Shown piece after piece: positions 1-12,700 of a stretch of DNA of 28,015 bases; position 1 is the stretch's first letter; each line of letters opens with the position of its first letter. The position numbers were made by a program, and so were the translations under genes. The DNA comes from a virus. A model generated the notes under the pieces. That model was not told where the DNA came from. It saw nothing but the letters and a program-made list of their open reading frames with translations, and made no database searches. Location of the stretch: the IMG/VR virus record IMGVR_UViG_3300025137_000202, positions 1-28,015 of that record; one strand, written 5' to 3'.

Positions 1-11
1 GTTTCCTAAGT

Positions 12-20
12 GTATTTATG
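12..20 (-). promoter_or_regulatory. Putative gp55-type late promoter for a gene beyond the left edge
   Basis: Read on the minus strand this is CATAAATAC, one base from the T4 late promoter consensus TATAAATA. It overlaps the TAA stop of the 219-residue gene. Six bases further on is AGGAAA (minus strand, from position 7), a plausible ribosome binding site, so the next leftward gene should start just outside the window. The same nonamer occurs at two other gene junctions here (17723-17731 and 18141-18149). The role is inferred from motif and position. Confidence 0.6.
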
Positions 21-675
21 TTGCACTCAAGTTAGTTAATGTTTGTATACGAACTGTATAATCAATTTGTATCTGTCTGTTCAATGATTTTTGAACAGGA
101 TGAAAGATAACGTGTGTTATCAATCTAAGTTCTGTTGCACTTCCGTTCCAGGTCTTTAAACCTAGTTCGTCAAATACATAGTCGCCGTTAAAGTCTGTGC
201 TATTATCAAAAGCCTGTTGCCCACTTGGCTCGCCATAGTCTAATAAACAACTTACAAGTATATCTGAATATACCTTTCCTGTTGTATGCGTAACTGTGAG
301 ATTGTTCCTACTGGTATCTGTATTTGCTGAACTATTATCGTCTACTACTTTTGAATATGTAGGATTATATAGGTTAGCATTTTGTCCTGTTGTATTTGGT
401 GGTAGGTATGTAATCACACCAGTTGGATCAACACTACTTCCGCCGTTGCCAAAAGACATACTATAGATTTGCCCAACGGTTTTATTAGCTAGACTATTTG
501 CTAACGACTCGCTTATATTTTCGTAGTGTATAGCATTTCTTTTATCAACAATTACTTCATTGGTGTTAGGATCAAAGATTTTTATATGCCCACTGATAGC
601 AAGTTGTCCTTCTTCGTTAGGACGTTTTTCTTCTTCTTGATCCACTATGGCCTCTTTATTTGTTTCTTGTTCCAT
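16..675 (-). CDS. Conserved structural-type protein of unknown function (219 aa)
   Basis: The last complete leftward gene of the baseplate block. The first ~22 residues are rich in Glu, Lys and Gln and probably disordered. The rest looks like a compact beta-rich domain with the segments GHIKIFDPNTNEVIVDKRN (about residues 29-47), VTHTTGKVYSDILVSCLLDYGEP, YVFDELGLKTWNG and THVIFHPVQKSLNRQIQIDY near the C-terminus. No signal peptide, membrane segment or catalytic motif is visible. The start ATG is preceded by TAAGG with a long 10-base spacer, and by AAATACAGT, the same string that precedes the gp25 start. The gene lies 31 bases after the giant gene, so a virion role (baseplate rim or fibre attachment) is likely. 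I cannot assign it to a named T4 protein. Confidence 0.85.
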   Translation of the reverse strand: MEQETNKEAIVDQEEEKRPNEEGQLAISGHIKIFDPNTNEVIVDKRNAIHYENISESLANSLANKTVGQIYSMSFGNGGSSVDPTGVITYLPPNTTGQNANLYNPTYSKVVDDNSSANTDTSRNNLTVTHTTGKVYSDILVSCLLDYGEPSGQQAFDNSTDFNGDYVFDELGLKTWNGSATELRLITHVIFHPVQKSLNRQIQIDYTVRIQTLTNLSAT

Positions 676-678
676 ACT

Positions 679-687
679 GTATTTACC
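679..687 (-). promoter_or_regulatory. Degenerate late-promoter-like element before the 219 aa gene
   Basis: Minus-strand GGTAAATAC, in the 31-base gap between the giant gene and the 219-residue gene. It matches the other late elements only in the TAAATAC part. The string AAATACAGTATG, which includes the start codon, is identical to that at the gp25 start (18135-18146). It may be a weak late promoter or simply a conserved translation-start context. Confidence 0.35.
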
Positions 688-706
688 TTACTACTTAACC
701 TGGGTT

Positions 707-3700
707 TTAACTCTTTAGAAACACTGCTGCCGCAGTTGTCTGATCTTGTAAAGGTATTCCGTTACTGGCAGTACTAGAACCTTGTGCATACATTACGTTA
801 GCAGTTACCTGGCTAAACCAAACTTCAACTCCATTTAATGGTGCAGTTGTAAGAGTAACTTCAGTAAATGTACTATCAATACCTGTTACTGTATAATCAG
901 TTTCTGGAACAAGTATTGTGCCACCTACTGTTACAGTAATCGATTCGGTGTGTTCAGTGCTGTCAATACCAGTTGGTACTATAATACTTGTAGTAAATCT
1001 TGTTTCAGACCCGTTTCCTACGTTTGTTTTGTCAGTGGTTGTTTTCTCTTGGTATGTGCTTGGTAATTGCTCACCTGGTCCAACATCAGTAACACTTTCA
1101 CCTGCACTGTGAACATACACTCCTGTTCCTGCAGTACCACGTCTAATGTCACTTACTGTATTATTACCTGTATCTCTTACTCTGTATGTAATTCTTTCTG
1201 CGCCAACCATAAGTTGTCCAAAAATATTAGCTTCCAAGTTTGGCTCACTTAATTTTGATACATCTTTTAAGTAAATTACTGACGCCTCTACTGCAAGATC
1301 TTGTGCAAGTTCAGTTGTATTATTAGAGTTCATCCTTAATAGCTTTTGATTACCAAGCATATCCTGGAAGATTCTAAAGTTTAAACTATTAGGTACCACT
1401 GTGTTTGTAAACATAGTCACTGCTAAAACATCTGCGGCATTTATAACGTTTCTATTAAGTACCAGCGTAGTTTTGTTGTTGGCATCAGTTGATAGATCGT
1501 ATTCGGTTTGTTGAATGTAAATTCCGTTAAGTGTGACTATAAGTCTTTCTGGACTAGACACAAGTCTACCAAGTGCAAAGTTATTGGTGTCAACTGTGGT
1601 TCCTATGGTTTTATCAAATTCTGCACTATCATATGGCACTTCGTCATATGCGTCTCCAGTTGTAACACCAGTTGATGTTGGTCCAACAAAAACTTTTGTT
1701 AAAATATTTTGTTGTGCAGTATCATTATAGGTATACACTGCAAATTGTGCGTTTGATACTGCACTAACACGTAAGTCTATCTGATCACCAAGTATAATAT
1801 AATCTGATTCAGTTGTGGTAAAAATCTTAATGTCTGAGTTTGCAGGTGGCATACTGCCCACAGTAAATTCTATAAATCTATCACTCGATCCATCCCAAGC
1901 ACTTAAATTGAAATCAACTGCTAAATTCTGTTTTACGTTATCTACATATACCAGCATATCGTTGTCTGCTATTAGTGCTTGATTACTAATACCAGTAGTA
2001 CTAATATAATAAGGACCAGCACTAGAACCGTCGCCTGTGTACTCTATACCTTCTGGTGGACGTAGTCTCAATCCTTCACGTTGTACTGATAAGTTTGCTA
2101 TATTTGTTCCTTGCAAACTATTTGTCAAATTCTCTAACAGGCTTGATCCGTCATATGTCATATATTGTACTAACGGTGTACTCCACGAATACTGTGTTGG
2201 TGTAGTTGCTCCAAGTGGTACGATCGTTACCCAGTCAGTTGCACTGGGTTGAGTTGTAAATGAGATAGTGGTTGCAAAACTGCCGTCCGCAGCAAATGTA
2301 TAGCCTGTAGTGACTGCTCCATTTATGAATATAACCATTTCATTAATTTCTGTAAACGCTACAGGAATTGTTTGCACTTTATTTGTAATAGCAGACCCAA
2401 CAAAACTTTCTTTGTACAATTGCGAGCCGCCACCTAGTCCGTAAACTTTTACTGCAATTATGTTTCCAATCGAACTTGGCATGGTTGCCCCAAATGTTAC
2501 AATTTTGGTTACCCAATTAATTGAGTATGCAGTGTTTACTACACTTTGTCCAATTGTGTCATCAACAATTTCAATGCCAACTGGATGTAACATAGCGTTT
2601 GCAAAACTAATTTTTGTGCCAGTCCCAGCAAATGTTGTAGTAGTAGTAACTATATTAAAACCGTGTCCATCATTACTCCAGTCGCTTCCTGGACGAGTAA
2701 AAACTTTAAGGTCTAATGTGTCAAACTCACTACCAGGTATCAGCTCTTCTGGTGCATGTGAACTATAGGTGTCAATAAACTCACCACCATCAACATTTAT
2801 ATCTGTTGATCTAGTACCAAGATAGGTATCAACAAATGAACTCTGATATATTACATCTAATATGCCCGGGTCATAGGTTGGTAAACCTTCAGGACCAAAG
2901 TCAATGTTGTCATATGGATTAATATCAAAGTTACCTACATCATAGCCTGTATTTTGATTAAAATTTGGACCTTCGACTTGTACTCCAGGATAATCTATAC
3001 CTGTCATCACCTGTGCAAGTTCTCTGCCTGGTTCGTTTGGTTCCGGAGTGTACAAGCCTATTGTTCTGTCTGCACCATCAAGTGTGTTTTGATCAACTTT
3101 AGTATATTTTTCAGGATCAAATGAACTGCCGCTTGTAAAATTTGCAGTGACGCTATACACTTCGGGTAAACTTGCATTTATCACACCAACAGTTGGCACT
3201 GGAAAACGTACTAATTGTCCTGCGGTGTAAGCTGTATTTGCAGACCAGTCAACTACTTGGCTTGTATATGTAATTCTATCGTACGCTATTGTTGTTGTAA
3301 AATCACGTACTTGTTGTGGTTCTAGCACTGCAACCGCAGTAGCACCAGTTCCATTTCCACCTGATATCGTAACAGTTGGTGTTGTAGTGTAACCGGTACC
3401 AGCAGTAATTAAATTAACTCTTATCACTACTCCAGCAGTGTTAACCGTCGCAGTCATTGTTGCTTGTGTAATTGCATCGCCAGTGACAATCACCTGTGGA
3501 GCAACTGTGTAGCCTGTACCGCCATCTATGACAGTTATACTTTTTACTTCAAGTTTATAGTTGTTATACCATTGACTCCATGGAAATGTTTGCCAAACAA
3601 CACTTGTGCTTGGTACGGCACTCAATGATTTTGGATTAGTACTATCGTCCAGTATTGGAGATACAAACTGTTGTCTGAGACTATCATAGTAAGCTGGCAG

Positions 3701-6700
3701 ATCAAAATCAGTGATACTACCATTATATGTGTCTTCGCCTTCGTAGCGTAAGTTAAATTCTCTAACTTGAACATGATATGGTTTGACTTCTTGTATGTAT
3801 TGACTTACAAAGTCTTGATTATCACGTCTGTAAATAGGATATTCAATAAGATCTCGTATCTTATGATTTACGTCAATTAGACTTGTTTTGAATAACCAGT
3901 CTGGAGCAGGTTGCTCGCTCATAATAAATTCAAAAGTTAATATTAAAAGGTCGTTTCTAAATTTACGTAGATTTGTTGTAAATATCTCATCGTTAAGTGC
4001 TTGTAATATTTGTCTTGTTTCTATATTTGGTGCCTGGTCAAAACGTTGTGCATCAAACACTTCAACATCAAATCCATAATTTCCGTCAGTGTAATTCCAA
4101 ATAGTACTATCAATCGCAATTGTTCCATCTTCTAAGAAAACTCTTGTCCACTCGCTTGTAGTTGTGCTATACTGATATACTTCTTGTTTTCCAAAACTGT
4201 TTGCTTGAACTGTGGCCCATACTCCGTCTGACACATTCGTCAATGCTAATAAGTCACTATATAAACCTACATCATATGTGCTGGCATTTGCTGTACTATA
4301 AGTTGTAAAGTCTGCATTTATTCCGTTCCAGTCTATATAACTCCAATATAGTTTTGTATCATAGTTTTGTACTCTTGATAGCAGTAACTTTTGTTCAGCC
4401 TGCACGGTATAAATTGTCCATAGTCCTTCTTGTGTACTATCACTGGCAATAATATACTTGTAACCAACTGCTACTTGTCTCAAGTCTTGATATGTAAGTT
4501 CTGCATATGTTAGTAAGCGTTTGTCCCATTCTCCGCTGGCAGAAGTTGGCTCTGGCTCTTCACTGTTTAATAATTTAAAACTTTTGCTATCTGAAATCGG
4601 ATACAGTTTCATAATTGCATTTGCACGTTTCATGTAGTTTTCGAGGGCAAGGAAGCGATTTATAAAGAAACTTTGTCTTGGTCTAAAACTTACACCGTAT
4701 TTGTCTGCAACACTTAATGTTGGGTCTGGCACAAGGTTACCCAGTGTATCTTCGCCACAAAAACTGTCAAGAAATTTTCTATACAATCCTGCACCTAAGA
4801 AACTTTTTGCATCTCCAACAGTAATTAAGTCATATTCACTATGAACATTATCGTTATTTGCAATCTTGTCAAATTCTATATGTAAGATAGTATCAGTTGC
4901 TGAAAATAAATTTCTACAGTTGTATAAACTAATTGTACTTTGGCTTATGGCAGCACTGTATGCAACTCCACTTGAACGAGGATTCTCAATATACTGTGCA
5001 ATTCCGCTTGAACTGAGTGTTTTATTAGTACTAACTGCTGTCAACCCTTTTACCCAGAAGTAGTAATATGTAACAAAGGTTCCTGCACTATCAAGTTCAC
5101 TGCTTATAACATAACTGGTTGTGGTGTATACAGTTCCTTCTCCGATATAAGCATCAGGTGCAACTGTATTCTTTGTCCATTGATATACATCTACAGAAGA
5201 ACCAGGAAACAATTGTCCCCAACGTCTGGCTTTATATTCTATGGTGTCTTGATGGTAATCAATAAATCTTACCGTGCTTAAATCCCACCAAATCTTTCCA
5301 AGGTATTCATCTCTCCACTGTGAACCATAATTGTTTACAGTGCCTGTGTTGTAAGCCGCAGGATCGATACCGCCGGTATAGTCTATATTAGCCTGTGCTG
5401 CTCCTAGTATCTTGCCTTGTAATGGATCAATAAAGTCTAAATATGTAGTAATTTCGTTATTAACCTTATTATAGGTAAAAACACTATTCAGTAAAGATGC
5501 ATCAACAATTGGTTGCTGATTGTATAAGCGTTTCCAGGCTGACTCTTTGTTTGTGTTTACAAGTTGTACCACTCTTCCATAGTCACCTGTAGCAAGATTT
5601 AAATCATCATTTGGCGCACCAACTAACAACACACCGTCGTAATAGTCAACTGCACTACCAAACTTGTCAAAACTTGTAATACTTGTATCAAATATTTGTT
5701 GTCCAAATGCAAACTTGCCAGGATTGGTTGCACTCGCATTTGCACTTGGTAAGAAGTTATAGGTATACGCTACACCTGATTCATTAAGAGGATCAATTAT
5801 AGATGTGCTTTTTGAGTCAAAGAAGGTAGCACCAAGGTCAAATGTTGTTGGAAGATTAGCAGTTGCATCCGGAGAACCAACTACCAGAGTTGTCGCAGTA
5901 CTATCAATTTTCAAACTTTTACCAAAGTGTCCATAATCATTTGCAATTGGTGCAGTAATAGTTTGAGCATAAATTATTGGTGTCAGCCCAAGATCTGCAA
6001 ACGCAGTTCCGGCTCCTGGGGCAATCTGTAACTTTATAAAGTCTTCGGCAGCTTGTACATCTGTAAGCGTCACTTGTAAAGCACCGTTTACACTGGTTGC
6101 AGTAATATTTGGTATGTTTGCGGTAGTAATATCAGTTACTAAACTAGCAACGGTTGTACCAGTGAGAGTCACATAATAGTTGTTAATTCTAATTGAATTT
6201 GTTGCAGTCAATACTGGATTAGTCGCAGTACCTGTTATAGTTCCAAATAATCTTGCTTGGTTAATCCATCTGTCAACGCTACCGCCTTCTGGAACTAGCA
6301 AACTATCATTTGGTTCAGCAATATAAAGGCTACAGTTTGTAGAACACATATCAACAACACTTCCAAATTGATAATTTTGACCTAAAGTGGTTGCATTAAT
6401 TGTTTGGACTAGTCTAAATATATTTGTTTCAATTTCTACTATATCACCAATATTAAGTGTGAATGGATTTGTTGTAGTACCTATTGTTACAGTAGTTCCT
6501 GCTACACTAAACTGTGCGTTGTTAGCGTTAGCAGTCGGAATCAAATATGTGCCATTGACAGTAACAGTAACAGCTCCAACTGGTGTATCTGTGGTTGTAA
6601 AATTTTGTGTAGTTGTAGAAGCGACAGTAACTTGAAAACGTTGTACACTTCTGTCGTATATCGATACTTTACCAGCCTCGGTAGTTGTAACTGCGCCAAC

Positions 6701-9700
6701 GGTTACGTCAGTTTTAGGAGCACCAATTATTAAATGCCGTCCGTCGGTTGTGGTGCTTATACTTTCCCCTGCTAAGTCACCAGCACTAGCACCCGATACT
6801 GCAATGGTCGATACAAAATCCCAACTATCTTTTGAATCTATTAAAAGTGTTCCTGAGTTTATACCTGATATTAATGTTACAGTGCTACCAGCAAAGGTAT
6901 AATCAAATATTGGGCGTAACAATGCTCCATTATAGTTGACTGAAAAACTATATATGTCATTCACTGTAAATAATTTTGCAGTACTAAACGCAGTAGTTGA
7001 TACACTTGGCAGATATGTAATGCCTTGCAATCTTGTAATTCTTATTTTATCGTTATCATTAGGAGCAGTTGTAAACCTAACTATTTGTTTACTATTAGCG
7101 TCATCAACTACTGTAAAGGCAACACCAGCAGTTTGAGCTACATTGTTTCTTGTAACTCCAATTTGTGTTTGTGCAGTCCCATTGATTGCACTTACAACAA
7201 TGCTTCCTTCTATTAGAAAATCTGTGGTTGTTCCGTTTCCAGTATAATTTAGTGTTTGTCCTTGTACATCAACTTTGTTGTATGCATAAATTTTGTTATC
7301 TTCAGGAGCACTTATATATAGCCAACGCTCATCATCACTTAGTGCAACATCCTGGCCAAACTTATCTGCGTCGGCTGTCCCTGTGTTAAAAAGTTGCGTC
7401 TGCGTATATTCACCGTTTGAACTGTTACGTTTAATTGTAATAGCATACCCTTTATTACTATCACTTGCAGGTGCACCAGTTGCCACCCACTCGGTATTTC
7501 CAACACTTAAACTTGTACCGGTACCTACAAAACCTGTTGCAGTTGGTGTCATTATAGTTACTTCTTTGTACGTATTGGTATCTGATTTTCCATAACAGTA
7601 TACGGCACCTTTGCCACTTGCATAACCTGGAGCACCAATTGCTAGTCCTTGACCTATCAATCCTTGTGCTACTGTGGTTCCATAAAGATCGTTTAACACA
7701 GGTGTATCAGCGTCAATTTCTGTCGGAGTTCCAAAAGGATTAATTTTTTGTAGTACTGCCCAGTTTCCATCACCATAGTCATCTACCCATGCCTGATTTC
7801 CTGGAACAATATTATTTGCAAAACTTAAAGAGGCAACATCACTTGCTTGTTTTACACGCACACTTTCTAGTGTAAAACATCGTCCGTCACCGGTAAGTGT
7901 AACAGTTTCACCTGCAAGACTAAGAGGCACTGTCAGTGTTTTTAAACTAGGCACAGTACTTACTATGTAGGCTCCATCAACTCCTGTGCCAAAATATTTT
8001 ACAACAATTCTTGCACCTGCTAACAAGTTGTGATTGACATCAAAAGTTAAAGTACACGTGCCATTTAAATTGTCAGTAACTGAAACAATACTTGCGTTGA
8101 CTAAGTTTGTCCTATATATGTTCCAATCGTAACTGTTAGCTTTTGCAACCCATATATTTGTCCCAAGTGTGATTATATCTATGTTAGAAATGATATCAGT
8201 AAGGTCGTCATAGTCAAAAACCTTAATATCAACGTCATCAAAGTTTACATAACCGGCACTTGGCAGAGCTATATCTTCTGGAATCTTACCAACAGTTGGC
8301 AAAATATTTTTATTTGTTATCTTGTAACTTTGTTTCCAAATTCCGTCTATTAATACTGTTTGGTTTGCAGTAGACACTTCTTGATTATCAATTACTGCAA
8401 TAGTGCTAGGATTACTTAACAATTTGCTTTCATCCGTACGGAGCTCGAAGTAACTACGATTTGCGTTTGCTCCGTATATACCGCGTTGTATGGCCCAGTT
8501 CTCAAAAATCTCATATTCTGCTTCTTCTTTGCCGAGATTTGCACTTGTAAATGTTTCTGCAGCCTGTAAAGTGCCTTTTGTTCCGAGAAACTGTGAGTAC
8601 AAGCCAGCTTGAGAAATATCATCTAAGTTTAAATTTTGCATATACTGTCTTGGTCGAAAGCCGATTAATCCTAAACCTAATAGCGTTGCGTCACTTTCTA
8701 GGTTTGCAGTATGTATATCATAATTTTCGCGTAAGTTATCTGCTTTTGTGGCAAGGTTTGGTAGTAAGCCAGTTTGTATTTGTGCATAATCGCTTTTTAT
8801 CCAATCAGCAAAAACAAATGTTTCGCTTGGCGATAACAGAGTAGTTGCACTCCAATATGCATTTTTATATAGAACTATTTGACCCTTTGTATATGCGGCA
8901 TTTGGCTCCCATTCTTTAATATTATCTTGATTTAAGATAAAACCTTGAGCATCCAAAGTACCATTCCACTCGAACACTGTTTGACCATTTAGTAATAATC
9001 TATTCTGCCTAGCACCTGTTATTGGTTGATAAATCAAGTCATTAAAAATACTTACATTATCAAATACTAGTATATGTTCATATGAAGTAAATCTTGCTAA
9101 TAATAGACTAAACGTTTCGTTGTTTATTCCTATAAGTTTAAGTTCGTTTCCTAATCGTTCTACTGCATAATCTTTTGTTGTCATTGGTCCAAAATTTTGA
9201 CTGAGCATTACATCATTTATATTTTCACTTGCTAGGCTTTCAACTACGCTATTGGCCTTTTCTAATTTTAAGACATCGGCTGCAGGATTTAGATTAATAA
9301 TACTTCCTACTGTCCAGCTTTGTCCAGACCAGTACAAAAACTCTTGTGCCATTTGTGTCCAGTTTAAGATATACTCATTTTCCACACTGTCAAACGTTAG
9401 TCCTTTTTGTGTAAGCAATTGACCGTAACTTACTAAGAAATCAACCACACTAGTTGTACTTGTAAACACATATCCATACGGTACTTGAACAACATTATTG
9501 GTAAATGTTTCTGGTATACGTACTGCTTGTCCGTTCACTGTGATTGTACTAAACGTTCCTGCAGGAGTGCTTTGTAATATTTCAAAAAAGGGTTTAATAG
9601 TTGAATAGCCTGCAACTGAATATCCTCCGGCAACTCTTTGGACAGTCACAGAAGAATACTGCACTTCTGCAAAACTTGGATTTTTATAGAGAAACAGTTG

Positions 9701-12700
9701 ATAACTCTCATCTGGAAGTAGAAGACTACTATTCAAACTATTTGGTGATGACTTTTCAGAAAATATTTTTAAATAATTTTGATCACTAAAAGCAGCCATT
9801 CTGTAACAGAGCCTTACATCCATGTTAGACAATGAAGTTTTTAATAAAGTAGTGCTATCTAGTCCAGTGACTCTGTTGTAATCAACAATAAAATTTATAT
9901 AACTTTTTTTAATTGTTCCGTTTCCGTATACGCTTATAACGCTAGGATCAATACGAAATCTATTATCATACAAATACTGACTAAACTCGGTATTGTATTT
10001 GTATAGGTCTCGGTCGGCAAATAATGAAAAGTATTTTGCTGGTTTTGTTAGTGCTAATAATCTTTGAATTGCAAATGGATAATAACTGCTTCGACGCCAT
10101 GCATCTTCAGTTGGTGCCATATCACCTGGTACCCAAGATTTTACAAAACTATTTTTATCATAAGAACCAACAATAGTATCTATTGGTGCTAAAAGATTAC
10201 CTTGTGAGTCAGTTGGTATACAGTCCAAAAGTTGCGGACGTATATACTGATTTCTAACTACATTTCCTGTTGGATATGCAACAATTCCTTTTGCTAAGTC
10301 GTCCCATAATACAGTGTTTCCTGATGTATAAGGTGCTGGACCGTAAGTTGTCTGCCACCAAGTTGGTTCTTCGGTAAGCCCGACCATTTCCCATGGTCTT
10401 GTATGCGGAGAGTCTGTGTCATATAATTGAAAGTAAATTCCGCGCCATGCTCCTAGTAGAGGTTGATCACTTAATTTGTTGCCACTTTGGCTATAATTCC
10501 ATGTAAACGCATTATCTTCGATATAGGTTTGTTTCTTATACGGGACACGGTTGTCTCCTACCCATGCTAGAAAACTTAGGTTAAGTATATTGTTTGTTTC
10601 TGTTAATGTGTATTCTGTAGTTCTGAACTGTCCTGGGATCACATCCACTGCCTGGAGTGGAATATTGTATTTGTCATATGCACTACATTTTATATTGTTG
10701 TATATTCTTTTTTCAAACTCTAATAAAACTGCATTTCTATAATCGCCTGTTTCAAATGCTACAGTTAAACTACCATCATGTCCTTGTATAACATTTGTTG
10801 GTGTCACATACGTATTATCTAAAAACTCTTTAGGTCGATACACTCCGTACATACCCATCATACTTGGAGTTGCTGGGACATAACTTCCATAAGTCGTGGT
10901 GTATTCATTTATCGTAATTATGTCACCGTTTACCAGTGTAATTTTATCTGTATTAATTGTGATGCGAGGGCCATCTGTAGCTACTGTATACTCGTAACCA
11001 TCTCCAGTTAAGATAGTTTGGATACCGGTACTCTTTTGAGTAAGATAAACCAAAATGCCTTTATAGTTTGCAGTTGTTAAGTCATAGCTGAATAAAGTGT
11101 CAAACACATTAGTTGTAATTGGCGATACTGTATATGTAGTAGTCTGGAAAGTATTACCGTTTGGTATTGAATCAGTCCAATAAAACGGGCTCGATTCGCT
11201 CTTGCCTGCATTTATACCCAACAACGTACTATCTAATATTTGTGCAGTGGTTTTTCCCTCCCAGTCGTTGTTTGCAACATACTCTAAAATTTTGTTTTTT
11301 GTTTTTGCATATTCTGAACTGTTAAAATCATTGGCACGGAAAAATTCAAAGTCTCTGCCATTAATAAAGTTAGTCATTAATGTAACCGGAGAACTTTGTT
11401 GTAAAATAAGCGAACCAAAGGGTACAACGTTACCCAGGTCTCTTACATTATTGTTACCATGTATCTTTCCAGTAAAATTTTCTAAGTTTTCGCATATGCT
11501 TTCATAGTGTGTACGTATAGTGCCAAGTGTAAAACTTGTACTATTTTCATTCATAGCATTGGATTCAAGATTTGAAGGAATAGTATAAAACGCCACACTA
11601 CTGGCCGCATCACTTAGTACCTGTATTTCAACTATAGCACCGATATCTGGTTGTGTACTTGGTTGTCCCACAATATTTTGATTAAAAGTTACAACAGTAA
11701 CAGCATCAGTGTTTGTACTGTAGGTATAAGTGCTAGGAAGAACAAATTGTCCGTCAACATAAACCTTGACTGGAATTTTTGAAACATCACTCAGTACCTC
11801 AACGTCTAAGACTAATGAATTGCCAGCATAGGTGAAACTAAAACTTTGGCGTTGTGTGTATGTTTCAAAAGATGTTTGCCATCCTAGAAGTTTATTATAG
11901 GTTGTTATACTATTATACTGTCTTACTGACCCTGTGTCAACCTTTTTTGTTACACTTACTGTTCCGTTTACATATACAAAGGTATCTGTATATAAATTAT
12001 TATCAAATACAATATCACCTACATTTGCAATTGTTAGGTATTTCAACGGCTGGTCAATTACTGTGTCAGTTGCACCAGTACCAACGGCATAACTGAAAAG
12101 TTTTGATCCAGCAAAGGTTGTACTGGGATAAACTGTGATATCACTGAAACTATAGCCACTGCTATCAAATATATCAAATAGTGGTGCTTGATTCACACCA
12201 GTTTTTTGTTGAGCCGACTGCCAAGTTGTTCCATTGTACCAATATGCTTTTCCTTGTAGAGTCGTTCCTGAGGTTACTACAACATTAGTGTTTGTAGGAG
12301 TATCAGGTGTAGTTAAACTTGCTGGTTGCAAGTCTATTACATCAACACTACTATCGCCAAAGTCTACAAAACTTACTGTATAAATTTTATTACGTACTTC
12401 TGCATCGATATCAGCCGCAAATATAATTCTCGATCCTGCTACTAGTGTGTAACCATCAACACTATATCCTATAGTACCATTGATATTCGAAAATGCATCG
12501 GTCTCTGTAAAATCAATTATATCTACTGGTTGCGTTGCTACTGTTCCATAGTTGAAAAGTTTCAGACTTTTTCTATATTCTAATATTGGGCGTTTAGCAC
12601 GATTATCATTGTTTATTTCTAAGGGCACTTTATTATAAATTGCAGTTGCTTCAAGTACACCTATGTGAAACCATCTGTTACCTCTACTCCATGCATTTTG

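Noticed and set aside
11200-11220. TATAAATG late-promoter-like match on the minus strand inside the giant gene
   Set aside because: Imperfect match within coding sequence and not followed by a gene start; similar chance matches occur near 9891, 2319 and 23755.
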